A stretch of DNA of 64,000 nucleotides from Paracoccaceae bacterium. GTDB lineage: Bacteria; Pseudomonadota; Alphaproteobacteria; Rhodobacterales; Rhodobacteraceae. Of this stretch, positions 1-8,349 are shown piece by piece. The position numbers and the translations under genes are program-made. Location: the NCBI GenBank assembly GCA_030066905.1, contig JASJAR010000018.1, positions 1 to 64,000 of the forward strand, in the 5' to 3' direction. The stretch's first letter is position 1. Every line of letters starts with the position of its first letter. The notes beneath the pieces are model-generated. The model was not told the DNA's origin and did not search any database. It saw nothing but the letters and a program-made list of their open reading frames with translations.

Positions 1-504
1 CCGGCAGAACTGGTGGATGCCCGCAAGCCCGCCAATGAAGGCGTTGTCGCCGATGGTCACATGCCCCGCGAGCGAGGCGTTCGAGGCGATGATCACCCCC
101 TGGCCGATCTGGCAATCGTGCCCGATATGGGCCGCGGCCATGATCATCGTGTCTGCGCCGATGCGGGTGATACCGCCGCCGAATGTCGTGCCGCGGTGGA
201 CCGAAACCTGTTCGCGGATGATCACGCCCTTGCCGACCTGAAGCTCGGTGGGCTCACCGTCGTAGCGCAAATGCTGCGGCGGCCCCCCGAGGACGGTGAA
301 GGGGCCGACGCTGGTGCCCTCGCCGAGCGTTGTATGGCCGTCGATGACGACATGGGATTCCAGAACGACGCGGTCTTCGAGCACCGCACCCGGGCCGACG
401 CGGCAGAACGGACCGACGTGGACGCCTGCGCCGAGCGTGGCTTTCGGATCAACGGAAGCGAGAGGGTCGATCTGGGTGAGACCGGAGGGGTCGTCTTCGC
501 GCAT
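1..504 (-). CDS. lpxA: Acyl-[ACP]--UDP-GlcNAc O-acyltransferase (LpxA), 3' end outside the window
   Basis: The 168 N-terminal residues are present; the gene runs off the left edge. The product is a left-handed beta-helix hexapeptide-repeat acyltransferase that performs the first step of lipid A synthesis in the cytoplasm. The LpxA histidines are visible: H126 and catalytic-type H129 in AHIGHDC, H148 in AGHV and H164 in IHQFC, plus the VHRGT motif near residue 105. The ATG at 504 follows an AGGGATGG stretch. It is the distal member of a leftward group with GnnB/GnnA-type genes, which would supply a 3-amino acceptor so that the acyl link would be an amide. Whether this is the only LpxA of the genome or a paralogue cannot be seen here. 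Confidence 0.88.
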   Translation of the reverse strand, partial: MREDDPSGLTQIDPLASVDPKATLGAGVHVGPFCRVGPGAVLEDRVVLESHVVIDGHTTLGEGTSVGPFTVLGGPPQHLRYDGEPTELQVGKGVIIREQVSVHRGTTFGGGITRIGADTMIMAAAHIGHDCQIGQGVIIASNASLAGHVTIGDNAFIGGLAGIHQFCR

Positions 505-717
505 GCACCATCCCTAAACCAGCGGCGCGGAATGGTCTATGCACCCCATTGTGCATTGGGTTTTGACACCCGGCCTCCCGTCCCGTTCCGCCGGAATATT
601 GGAAAGACGACGCTACTGCAACTCCCGGGCGGCGCGGGGCCCGCAGGCCGAGGCGCCCCGTTGATGTCGGCGGCGAAACTCTCTACCCCGCGCGCACCAG
701 GAAGCGGGGCGAAGCGC

Positions 718-1671
718 ATGCGGGTATTCATCACGGGCGGGTCGGGCTGTGTCGGGCATTACCTCGTCCACGCCTTCCTGAAGGACCCGGCCAACGAACT
801 CGTCCTGCTTTTGCGCAGTCCGGGCAAGCTCACCCTGCCGGCGGGTACCGAGGAACGTGTCACCATCCTGAAAGGCGACCTCCGCGAGGGAGCGGGATTT
901 GCCGAGGACCTGCGCGGTATCGATGTGGGCATTCTGGCCGCCACCTCATGGGGCGGCAAACATGCCCATGACATCACGGTGACGGCCAATGTCGCCCTCG
1001 CCGATGCCCTGATCGGAGGGGGGTGCCGCCACATCGTCTACTTCGCGTCGGCCAGCGTGATCGACAAAGACCTCGCGCTCCTGCCGGAGGCCGCCGAACA
1101 TGGCACGGAATACATCCGCGCGAAGTACCGCCTCGTCGAGGAGATGGATCCCCGGGGCGAGGCCGCCCGGATCACCGGCATCTTCCCCACGGTCATCTTC
1201 GGCGGCGGTGCACCGCCCGTCGGCGCGCCGTTGTCCCACGCCGCGCGGATGCTTTTCGAGAACCGCCGCTGGCTGCCGTTCGTCCGGCGTCTCTCGGCAC
1301 CCGGCAGGCTTCACCTGATCCACCCCGGCGATATCGCGACGCTGGTGCGCCACTTCGCCGGGGAGGCGCCGACGCCCGGCACGTCCCGTCTCGTGCTCGG
1401 CAACCCCTCAACGACGGTGGACGAGTTGATCGACGCCATCGCCCGGGCGGCGGGGACGCGGCAAAGCCCGTGGCTGAGGATCACCGAACGGCGGGTGACC
1501 GGCTTTGCCCGTCTTCTCGGGGTGAAGATGTCGCCCTGGGACCGTTATTGCGCGGAGAATCTCGACCAGTCATATCCCACCGCCCTCAGTCCGGCGGACA
1601 AGGGTCTGCCGGTGACAATGCCCGACCTCGCGTCCGGGTTGCGCGATATCGGCTTTCCGGGGCGGGCCTGA
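718..1671 (+). CDS. NAD(P)-dependent sugar epimerase/dehydratase (extended SDR)
   Basis: A 317-residue extended short-chain dehydrogenase. The N-terminal Rossmann motif TGGSGCVG starts at residue 6, a FASAS strand carries the serine position, and YIRAK gives the YxxxK catalytic pair. The substrate is unknown; a nucleotide sugar is likely from the context. The gene stands alone on the plus strand between lpxA and the leftward gnnB-type gene, so it has its own transcript or is an insertion into an older lpxA-gnnBA group. The ATG at 718 was chosen because the Rossmann fold begins right there. The open frame continues upstream to position 13, but that part is only the complement of lpxA. Confidence 0.8.
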   Translation: MRVFITGGSGCVGHYLVHAFLKDPANELVLLLRSPGKLTLPAGTEERVTILKGDLREGAGFAEDLRGIDVGILAATSWGGKHAHDITVTANVALADALIGGGCRHIVYFASASVIDKDLALLPEAAEHGTEYIRAKYRLVEEMDPRGEAARITGIFPTVIFGGGAPPVGAPLSHAARMLFENRRWLPFVRRLSAPGRLHLIHPGDIATLVRHFAGEAPTPGTSRLVLGNPSTTVDELIDAIARAAGTRQSPWLRITERRVTGFARLLGVKMSPWDRYCAENLDQSYPTALSPADKGLPVTMPDLASGLRDIGFPGRA

Positions 1672-1853
1672 CGCGGTGAAGGGCGGTCGCGCGACGACCC
1701 GGCCGAATCCGGAGACACGCCGTCCCGGGCTTGACCCAGCCTGCGCCGGCTCGGGTTCGGCGGGGGTCACAACGCGGCAAGCCGGGCCATCGGCCGGCAA
1801 CGCTGCTTCAGCATCGAACGGGCGTCGTCGGGGCCCTCGGCCCCGCCGGGACC
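1672..1853. other. Intergenic gap between convergent genes, with a partial dispersed repeat
   Basis: No gene was found. A short piece of the dispersed intergenic repeat (CCGTCCCGGGCTTGACCC core) lies at about 1721-1738, followed by GC-rich sequence with GCCGG/CCGGC inverted arms that could act as a terminator for the two convergent genes. Confidence 0.4.
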
Positions 1854-2990
1854 TCAGCGCGCGAAGAACCGGCGCACATTGTCGATGATCATGTCGACCT
1901 CGGGCTCGGTGAGATAGGGATGCACCGGCAGGCAGAGCTGGGTACGCGACAGCTCTTCGGTGCCGGCAAGTCCGCCAGTACCGATGGGCGCGGCTGCGAA
2001 GGCGGGCTGAAGATGGGTCGCCTCCTTGTAGTAGACCACAGAGGGCACCCCCTGCTCGCCCAGAAAGGCGTGCAGGTCGTCCCGCCGGTCGGTGGTGATC
2101 CGGTAGTAGCTCCAGCAGGGGTCGGTCCCTTCGGGCACCGTCGGCAGGCCAACGAGATCGCCGAGTTCGGCGATATACCGGTCGGCAATCGCCTGGCGAA
2201 GGTTCAGTTCCTCGTCGAAGACCTCGAGCTTCACGAGGAGGATCGCGGCCTGGATCGTGTCGAGCCGGGAGTTCGTCCCCAACACCCGATGGGCCTTCGG
2301 CGCACCGTAGAGCCCGTGGTCGCGGACGACCCTCAGCGCGTCCGCGAGGTCGTCGTCATTGGTGAACATCGCGCCGCCATCGCCGAAACAGCCGAGCGAC
2401 TTCGACGGGTAGAAGCTCGTCGCCGCCCCGTCGCCCAATGCGCCGCACATGGCCTCCGTCCCGACCGAGCCAAAGGATTGCGCCGCGTCGTAGAAGAGCT
2501 TCAGCCCATGAGCTGAGGCGACCTCGGAGAGTGCGGCATGGTCGGCGGGAATACCGAAGAGATCGACAGCGAGGACCGCTTTCGGTGTGAGCCCGGACCC
2601 GGCATCAAGCCCGTCAACGGCCGCAGCAAGGCTTGCCGCGCTCATATTCCCAGTCGCCACCTCGACATCGACGAAAACCGGCGTGGCCCCGGCGAGCATC
2701 ACCGCCTCTGCGGTGGCGGCATAGGTCAGCGAAGGGACGAAGACCGCGTCGCCCTGCCCGATCCCGGCCGAGCGCAGGAGCACCTGAAGGGCATCGGTTC
2801 CATTGGCACAGCCGACGGCGTGTTTGACGCCGAGATAGGTTGCGAGCTTCTCCTCGAGTTCGGCGACCTCGGGTCCCGAGACGAACCTGCCATGATCGAG
2901 CACCCGGTGGATCGCCTCGCTCATCCGCGGCTCGCAGGCATCCCTCTGACGGGTGATGTCGATGAATTGGGGGGTCAGTTTCTGCAACAT
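1854..2990 (-). CDS. gnnB: DegT/DnrJ/EryC1/StrS aminotransferase, GnnB/WbpE type
   Basis: A 378-residue PLP-dependent sugar aminotransferase. Visible are the CANGTDAL phosphate-binding loop near residue 61, the cofactor Asp in FYDAAQS (D168) and the Schiff-base lysine in FYPSKSLGCFGDGG (K197). Paired with the adjacent Gfo/Idh/MocA dehydrogenase, it fits conversion of a 3-keto UDP-GlcNAc to the 3-amino sugar (GnnB) or the glucuronate version (WbpE). Nearness to lpxA favours GnnB, as these genes adjoin lpxA in Acidithiobacillus ferrooxidans. The start was set at the ATG at 2990 (MLQKLTPQF), the usual family N-terminus; the open frame extends further upstream without similarity. The symbol is an inference. 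Confidence 0.75.
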   Translation of the reverse strand: MLQKLTPQFIDITRQRDACEPRMSEAIHRVLDHGRFVSGPEVAELEEKLATYLGVKHAVGCANGTDALQVLLRSAGIGQGDAVFVPSLTYAATAEAVMLAGATPVFVDVEVATGNMSAASLAAAVDGLDAGSGLTPKAVLAVDLFGIPADHAALSEVASAHGLKLFYDAAQSFGSVGTEAMCGALGDGAATSFYPSKSLGCFGDGGAMFTNDDDLADALRVVRDHGLYGAPKAHRVLGTNSRLDTIQAAILLVKLEVFDEELNLRQAIADRYIAELGDLVGLPTVPEGTDPCWSYYRITTDRRDDLHAFLGEQGVPSVVYYKEATHLQPAFAAAPIGTGGLAGTEELSRTQLCLPVHPYLTEPEVDMIIDNVRRFFAR

Positions 2991-3028
2991 GGCCGGTTTC
3001 CTAACTGCTCGTTCGATCCGCTTTTTGT

Positions 3029-3985
3029 CTAGGCCGCGACAGCGGCGCCCGATGCGGACAATTCGAGCGCCTTGATGACTTCCATACCCTCGCGCACGCT
3101 CGACCGGGGCACCGCGCCCGTGCGGATCGCCTGGAGAAAGTGCTGGAGTTCCGAGGTGAGCGGCTGGGCATCGCCGATGGGGCGAAACTCCGGGTCGGCG
3201 CTTTCGAACTTCACGCCGCCGTTTTCCTTCCACACCTTGTGGCGATAGATCGCGAGCTTCGTTTCGGGCGGCTCGATGTCGTCGAGCACGGCCATCGCCT
3301 TGTCGCCGATCACCGTGAACCGGCGTTCACGGCGGGGCGAGAGCCGGGAGACGAAAGTGTGCGACTTCGCGCCCGAGGGGAACCGCAGATGGAGATGGGC
3401 AAAGTCGGGGACGTCGGTGATGCCCGACACCCCTTCGAGATGCCCCGTCTCGGGCGCTTCGCCGACGATGGCGAGAAGAAGCGAGAGGTCGTGGGGCGCG
3501 ATATCCCACATCACATCGGTCTGGGCGAAGAACTTGCCGAGGCCGAGCCGGGTCGAGTGGACATAGCGGATCGCGCCGAGTTCACCATCCCGCACCGCCG
3601 TTTCGAGCGCTTCGTAGCCGGGGTGGAACCGCAGGATATGCCCGGTCATCGCGACGACACCGGCGGCCTCGGCCGCCTTGACGATTTCCTCCGCACGGAG
3701 AGCCGTCATCGCCATCGGCTTCTCCACCAGAAGGTGCTTGCCGGCCCCGATGACCCTGAGCGCGACCTCCGGGTGGAGCGTCGGCGGCAGGGCCAGCACC
3801 ACCCCGTCGATACCGGGGTCGGCGATCAGCCCGTCGAGGTCGGTCGACCGACAGCCGAACGCAGCCTCGGCGGCGGCGCGTTTGGCCGCGTCCTCATCGG
3901 CGACGGCAGCAAGCACACCAAGCTCAGCGAGGACCCGCGCATGGTTCCTGCCCCAGTCTCCGCACCCGATCGTTCCTATGCGCAC
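3029..3985 (-). CDS. gnnA: Gfo/Idh/MocA family dehydrogenase, GnnA/WbpB type
   Basis: A 318-residue NAD-dependent sugar dehydrogenase. GCGDWGRNH at residues 7-15 is the nucleotide-binding loop, EKP (E88-K89-P90) the family signature, and H165 in APHDLSLL is placed like the catalytic histidine of the WlbA/WbpB group. It should oxidise carbon 3 of a UDP-N-acetyl-hexosamine, giving the ketone used by the aminotransferase 38 bp downstream. Translation starts at a GTG at 3985 directly before the Rossmann strand. A divergent 221-bp gap separates it from the rightward lptF-like operon. The alternative reading is the glucuronate-specific WbpB/WlbA of an O-antigen pathway. Confidence 0.75.
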   Translation of the reverse strand: MRIGTIGCGDWGRNHARVLAELGVLAAVADEDAAKRAAAEAAFGCRSTDLDGLIADPGIDGVVLALPPTLHPEVALRVIGAGKHLLVEKPMAMTALRAEEIVKAAEAAGVVAMTGHILRFHPGYEALETAVRDGELGAIRYVHSTRLGLGKFFAQTDVMWDIAPHDLSLLLAIVGEAPETGHLEGVSGITDVPDFAHLHLRFPSGAKSHTFVSRLSPRRERRFTVIGDKAMAVLDDIEPPETKLAIYRHKVWKENGGVKFESADPEFRPIGDAQPLTSELQHFLQAIRTGAVPRSSVREGMEVIKALELSASGAAVAA

Positions 3986-4143
3986 CGCTGCCCCGGCCCT
4001 TTGCCTCGTCGCGGTGCTGAAGCACCGCGTATTAACCTGAGGCTATAGAGCTTTGATTCCCCCTCGCAAGGTTTTCCACACGGAAGGCCCTGCGGAAGCC
4101 CGCCGAAGTCGTAACCTTTGTAACAAATCGGCGACGGGCTCGA

Positions 4144-4172
4144 TTGACCGGACCAGGTCGCCTACCTAAGAC
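4144..4172 (+). promoter_or_regulatory. Putative sigma70 promoter of the lptF-like operon
   Basis: TTGACC at 4144-4149, a 17-bp spacer and TAAGAC at 4167-4172 lie about 35 bp before the lptF-like start codon. The -35 is strong and the -10 weak, a common picture in alphaproteobacteria. It also argues against translation starting at the in-frame TTG at 4144. Confidence 0.4.
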
Positions 4173-4206
4173 AAACCCGACGCCAGCCAGAGCCGAAAGG
4201 GCGCTT

Positions 4207-5307
4207 ATGCGTCTTCTCCAATGGAGCATCTTCAAGCGCATGACCGCCAACACGGTCATCACCTTCGTGCTTCTGGGCGCCATCGCGACGACGACGCAGG
4301 TTCTGAACCAACTCTACAGGCTCATCGAGGCATCGAGCAATTTCGGCTTCGCCTTCCGGCTCTATGCCTTTCTCGTGCCCACCGTCACGGTGACGATCCT
4401 GCCCGTCGCCTTTCTCATCGGGGTGATGGGCGTCTACCGGGCGATGGAGGAAGACCGCGAGTCGGTGATCGTCGCCGCCTCCGGCGCGGCACTGGGCTTC
4501 ATCCTGCGCCCCGCTATCTACCTGGCGGCCATCGTGTCGGCTGTGGTGCTCCTCGTCAGCGCCCTCGTCGAGCCGCTGGCGAACCGCGAGGTCCGCAACT
4601 CCATCGCACTTCTGACAACCGACATCGCCGAATACGTCGCCTCCCAAGGCATCCTCACCGAGATCCAGCGCGGTCTCTTCGTACGCGGCGGTACCCGCTC
4701 GTCCGACGGGGAGATCCAGGGGCTCTTCATCCTCGACCGCAGGGACCCGGCCCAGGAGATCATCTACATCGCCGAGGGCGGCCGGGTGGCGGAGGACGAC
4801 GGCAATCTGGTGCTTGAGATGTTCGGCGGCGCGATCCATGTCCGGGCGACCCAGACCGGGCGTGTCCACCGGTTCGAGTTCGGCCGCTACATGTCGTCGG
4901 TGCCCTGGTTCGAGGGCGCCGAGGCGCTGGCCTACCGGCCGCGCGAGACGACGACGCCGGTGCTTCTGGCGACCCATCTCGGCGGGGCCGAGCTCGGATT
5001 TCAGCGCTCCGAGGCACGAAGCGAACTGGTGCGGCGGTTCACCGACTGGCTCTACCCCTTCGCCTATCTCGGGGTCGGGGCGACGGTGCTCATCCTCTCA
5101 CGGGGCCGTCGCTTCGCCTATCGCTGGCTGATGCCGACCGCGCTGGTGGCCGGGGTCGGCGTCAAGGCGGTGGGGCTCGGCATGATCGGCACCGCCGGGA
5201 CGGCACTCTGGGCCGTGATCGTCGCCTTCGCGCTTCCTGTCCTCGCCGCCCTCTCGCCGATTGCGGTCGCCGGACTGAAAGAGCTGCCACGGATGCTGAG
5301 GGCATGA
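4207..5307 (+). CDS. lptF: LptF-like permease (YjgP/YjgQ family)
   Basis: A 366-residue inner-membrane protein of the LptF/LptG family. It has hydrophobic segments near residues 15-35, 55-80 and 95-120, a periplasmic beta-rich domain in the middle and three further segments at the C-terminus. In the canonical system LptF and LptG pair with LptB2 and LptC to extract LPS from the inner membrane. Neither lptB nor lptC is in the window, and the pair is not next to lptD or pepA, so this is probably a second, dedicated pair. The ATG at 4207 has a GAAAGG ribosome site; 48 bp separate it from the LptG-like gene. The symbol indicates family, not proven orthology. Confidence 0.75.
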   Translation: MRLLQWSIFKRMTANTVITFVLLGAIATTTQVLNQLYRLIEASSNFGFAFRLYAFLVPTVTVTILPVAFLIGVMGVYRAMEEDRESVIVAASGAALGFILRPAIYLAAIVSAVVLLVSALVEPLANREVRNSIALLTTDIAEYVASQGILTEIQRGLFVRGGTRSSDGEIQGLFILDRRDPAQEIIYIAEGGRVAEDDGNLVLEMFGGAIHVRATQTGRVHRFEFGRYMSSVPWFEGAEALAYRPRETTTPVLLATHLGGAELGFQRSEARSELVRRFTDWLYPFAYLGVGATVLILSRGRRFAYRWLMPTALVAGVGVKAVGLGMIGTAGTALWAVIVAFALPVLAALSPIAVAGLKELPRMLRA

Positions 5308-5355
5308 GGCGGCCCGACGTTCCGCTCCCGCGGACTTCCTGCTAGGTCCGCCGCC

Positions 5356-6432
5356 ATGGGCTCGCGCATGCTCTTTCTCTATATCTTCCGGCAGCACGTC
5401 CTGCTGACAGGGCTGGTGCTTGTCCTTCTGACCTTCATCGTGGCCACTGTGCAATTTGCCGAAAGCTCGCGGTTTCGCGGCGACGACGGCTGGGACGCGC
5501 TCGGTGCGCTGCAACGCATCCTCCTCGAAACGCCGGCCTTTTTGCAATCGATGCTGCCCTATGTGGTGCTCGTGGCCACGGCCATTCTGGTCTACCGAAT
5601 GGGACGGCAATACGAGCTTGCGATCTTTTCCCAGATCGGGCGGCCATGGCGCCGGGTGCTCCTGCCGCTCGTTGCGGGGGGCGCGGCTTTGGGCCTCGTC
5701 TACACACTCCTTCTGAACCCGCTGGCGAGCTATTCCTCTACGCGGGACGCAGGCGGCAATGCCGGTGTGGCCGACAGCACCGAGATGGAAGAGGGCCGCG
5801 AGGTGGTGTTGCGGGACGCCGAGGGCTTTCATTTCCTCCTCATCGACGCCATAGACGCCGACGCCACAGCGCTCCGGGGCGTCACCTACCTTCGGCTCGA
5901 CAACGAGCACCGGCTCCTCAACCGCGTCAGCGCCCCCCGCGCAGCCTGGCTCGACGGCGAGCTCGTCTTCACCGAAGCCCGCGATCTCGGCACCGGAACC
6001 GGCGGCCCCCTCGTCGAAGACGGCCAGCTGCGCCTGGCCTTCCCGCAAACCGTGCTGCAACACCGCGACCGGGACCGGCTGACGATCTCGGTCTACGAAC
6101 TGCCCTCGGTCATCAGCGCGACCCGGCTCGTGGGCGCCTCGCCCTGGGGACTTCAGGCGCGGTTTCAGAGCCTCATCGCCCTCCCTGCCCTGCTCGGTGC
6201 GGTAGCCTTCCTCGCCGGCGCGCTCGTCTATCATCCGGTGATCCGGGGCCAGTGGCGCAAGGACGTGATGGCCGTGCTCGGGGCGGCTTTCGTCATGTAT
6301 TTCTTTCTCACCTTCTCCGAGGCGATGAGCTCATCGGGCGCGGCGCCCGCTGCGGTGCTGGCATGGGGCCTTCCGGTCCTCACCGCGCTGGCCGGGATCG
6401 GGGTCCTTTCGGTTCGCTCGAAAAGACGGTAG
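5356..6432 (+). CDS. lptG: LptG-like permease (YjgP/YjgQ family)
   Basis: A 358-residue partner of the preceding LptF-like protein with the same plan: N-terminal membrane segments near residues 13-33, 60-80 and 98-118, a large periplasmic beta domain (about 130-265) and three C-terminal membrane segments. Family knowledge points to export of a lipid or glycolipid from the inner membrane towards the outer membrane. The start is ATG at 5356; a second ATG (MLFLYIF) follows four codons later. A gene for a carbohydrate deacetylase starts 25 bp downstream, so transport and synthesis genes look co-transcribed. Confidence 0.72.
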   Translation: MGSRMLFLYIFRQHVLLTGLVLVLLTFIVATVQFAESSRFRGDDGWDALGALQRILLETPAFLQSMLPYVVLVATAILVYRMGRQYELAIFSQIGRPWRRVLLPLVAGGAALGLVYTLLLNPLASYSSTRDAGGNAGVADSTEMEEGREVVLRDAEGFHFLLIDAIDADATALRGVTYLRLDNEHRLLNRVSAPRAAWLDGELVFTEARDLGTGTGGPLVEDGQLRLAFPQTVLQHRDRDRLTISVYELPSVISATRLVGASPWGLQARFQSLIALPALLGAVAFLAGALVYHPVIRGQWRKDVMAVLGAAFVMYFFLTFSEAMSSSGAAPAAVLAWGLPVLTALAGIGVLSVRSKRR

Positions 6433-6457
6433 GGCGCTGCGCGGAGCGGGTGACAAC

Positions 6458-7183
6458 ATGGCGCAAGGCAAGCGGTTTCTTCCCGAGATCCACGATCTCC
6501 ACCCCGGCATGGCGGACCGGCTCGACCGTCTTATCGCGGTTTTCCCCGAACCGGCGCGGGCCCATATCGCCTACAGCGTCGTGCCGAACTGGCATGGGCA
6601 ACATCCGCTCTCGTCCGACTTAAGCTTCGCCGAGCGGGTCTCGGCACTGCCGGGGGAGAAGGTGCTCCATGGCTGGACCCATACTAAGGGGCCAGACCTT
6701 CTGAACTGGGTGCTTTACGGCCACGAGAACCGCTCGGAGTTTCAGGGCCTGAGTCGGGGGGACACCGAAGAGCGGCTCGACCTCGGTCTTGCGATGTTTG
6801 CCGAAGCAGGCCTCGCGCGCCCCGGCTGGTTCTGCGCGCCACGCTGGATGTCGTCGCCGTCGCTCGACACTACGCTCAAAGCGCGTGGGTTCCGCGGTGT
6901 GCTCGCGCGAGACCGCGTCAAAGTGTTCGGGGCCGGGCAACCGCCGCTGCCGCCGCTCAACTTCGACGAGGGCGCGCGGAGCTGGAAGATCGGGCCCGGC
7001 CGCGTCCTGCGCCAGAGGCTGATCGCGAAACTGCTCAAGGAAATGAGACCCTTCCGCTTCGTTCTTCACCCCGACGACCTCGATCACCCGAAAACCTTCG
7101 CCCAGATCGAACGGACGATGGCGCGCCTCCTCGCCGCCGGCTGGACCCCGATCGGGCTCGACGAGGCGATTACGGCCCCATGA
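6458..7183 (+). CDS. DUF2334-type polysaccharide deacetylase-like protein
   Basis: A 241-residue cytoplasmic protein with no signal peptide. Motifs fit the NodB-like/DUF2334 deacetylase fold: EIHDLHP at 10-16 (catalytic Asp region), HGWTH at 71-75 (HxxxH metal ligands), CAPRW near 127-131 and VLHPDD near 205-210. It may remove an N-acetyl group from an intermediate made in this cluster, a role comparable to LpxC in lipid A synthesis; that part is inference. Its stop overlaps the start of the next gene (ATGA), so the two are translationally coupled. Confidence 0.72.
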   Translation: MAQGKRFLPEIHDLHPGMADRLDRLIAVFPEPARAHIAYSVVPNWHGQHPLSSDLSFAERVSALPGEKVLHGWTHTKGPDLLNWVLYGHENRSEFQGLSRGDTEERLDLGLAMFAEAGLARPGWFCAPRWMSSPSLDTTLKARGFRGVLARDRVKVFGAGQPPLPPLNFDEGARSWKIGPGRVLRQRLIAKLLKEMRPFRFVLHPDDLDHPKTFAQIERTMARLLAAGWTPIGLDEAITAP

Positions 7184-8349
7184 CGCCCGAGGCGGACATC
7201 TTCGTGTTCTCCAATGGCCACGGCGAGGACGAGATCGGAGGTCTGGTGCTCGACCGTCTCGCGCGGACCGACGCCGAGCGCGCCCGGATCGCCGCCTGGC
7301 CGATGGTCGGCGACGGGGCGCGCTACATCCGCACCGGCGTTGCGACCTTCGGGCCACGCAACGACCTCCCAAGCGAGGGGTTCGGCACCATGAGCCTCCC
7401 CGCCTTTCTGCGCGATCTCCGGTCGGGGTTCGTTGGCACCTATCTCAGCCAAATCCGCTTCGCGCGGTCGCTTCGCGGCAAGCCCAAGGCGATCCTCGCC
7501 ATCGGCGATGTCGTCCCGCTGGCGGCGGCAACGCTCGCCGGTGGCCCGGCGCTGTTCTTCTCCTCGGCCAAATCCGCCCATTACGGCGGAACCGACGGCC
7601 ACAACCCGCTCGAACGGGCGCTGATGCGGCGGGCTGCGCGAGTGCTGGTGCGCGACGCGCGCACCGCCCGGCAACTCGGCGTCAATGGCGTTGCCGCCCG
7701 TTTCATCGGCAACCCAATGATGGACGGGGTCGCAGGCGGCGAGGGGTCGGCATTTCGGGCCGAGGGGCGGCGGGTTCTCGCTTTGATCCCCGGCACACGC
7801 GCAGACGCTCCGGCGAACGCGCGGCTTCTCTTGGATGCGGCGGCTCGGCTAAACACCGTCCTTTGCCTGCTGCCCGCCCATGACGGGTTCGATCTGGCGG
7901 CCCTCGAGAGCGTCCCGCCACCGGGCTGGCGGGTTTCTGCGGCGGAGGAAGGGGCGCTGGCGCTGAGCCATGACGGCGGCGCGGAGGCCATCGTCGCCAA
8001 GGGCCGTTTTGCCGACATGCTCGCCGCGTCCGAGATCGCGGTCGGCATGGCGGGCACCGGGAATGAGCAGGCCGTGGGCCTTGGCCTGCCGCTCATCGCC
8101 GTTCCGGGTTCCGGCAATCAGGGGGCGGCGTTTCATGCCATGAAGCGGCGATACTTCGGCGCGGCGGCCATCGACGCCCGCCCCGACCCCTCGGCTATTG
8201 CCGGCGCGACCCGACGGCTCGCGGAGGACCCCCGGAAGCGAGCTGCCATGGGCGAGGCCGGCCGCGCGCTCATGGGCGCGCCCGGGGCCGCAGCCGCGAT
8301 CGCGAACGAATTGCGCGCACTCGCGGGATGGGAGCGCATCGATGGATGA
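7180..8349 (+). CDS. Lipid-A-disaccharide synthase-related protein
   Basis: A 389-residue GT-B glycosyltransferase-like protein. The N-terminal SNGHGEDEIGG stretch (residues 11-21) is the signature of the lipid-A-disaccharide synthase-related family that also occurs in cyanobacteria and Deinococcus, which lack ordinary LPS. A GMAGTGNEQAVGLGLP segment near 290-305 corresponds to the SGTxxLExAL donor loop of LpxB. The true substrate is unknown. It overlaps the upstream deacetylase by 4 nt and the downstream glycosyltransferase by 8 nt, so all three are probably made together. Confidence 0.72.
   Translation: MTPEADIFVFSNGHGEDEIGGLVLDRLARTDAERARIAAWPMVGDGARYIRTGVATFGPRNDLPSEGFGTMSLPAFLRDLRSGFVGTYLSQIRFARSLRGKPKAILAIGDVVPLAAATLAGGPALFFSSAKSAHYGGTDGHNPLERALMRRAARVLVRDARTARQLGVNGVAARFIGNPMMDGVAGGEGSAFRAEGRRVLALIPGTRADAPANARLLLDAAARLNTVLCLLPAHDGFDLAALESVPPPGWRVSAAEEGALALSHDGGAEAIVAKGRFADMLAASEIAVGMAGTGNEQAVGLGLPLIAVPGSGNQGAAFHAMKRRYFGAAAIDARPDPSAIAGATRRLAEDPRKRAAMGEAGRALMGAPGAAAAIANELRALAGWERIDG

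Noticed and set aside
13-717. Long N-terminal extension of the epimerase frame on the plus strand
   Set aside because: It is the complement of lpxA; the protein similarity starts exactly at the ATG at 718.
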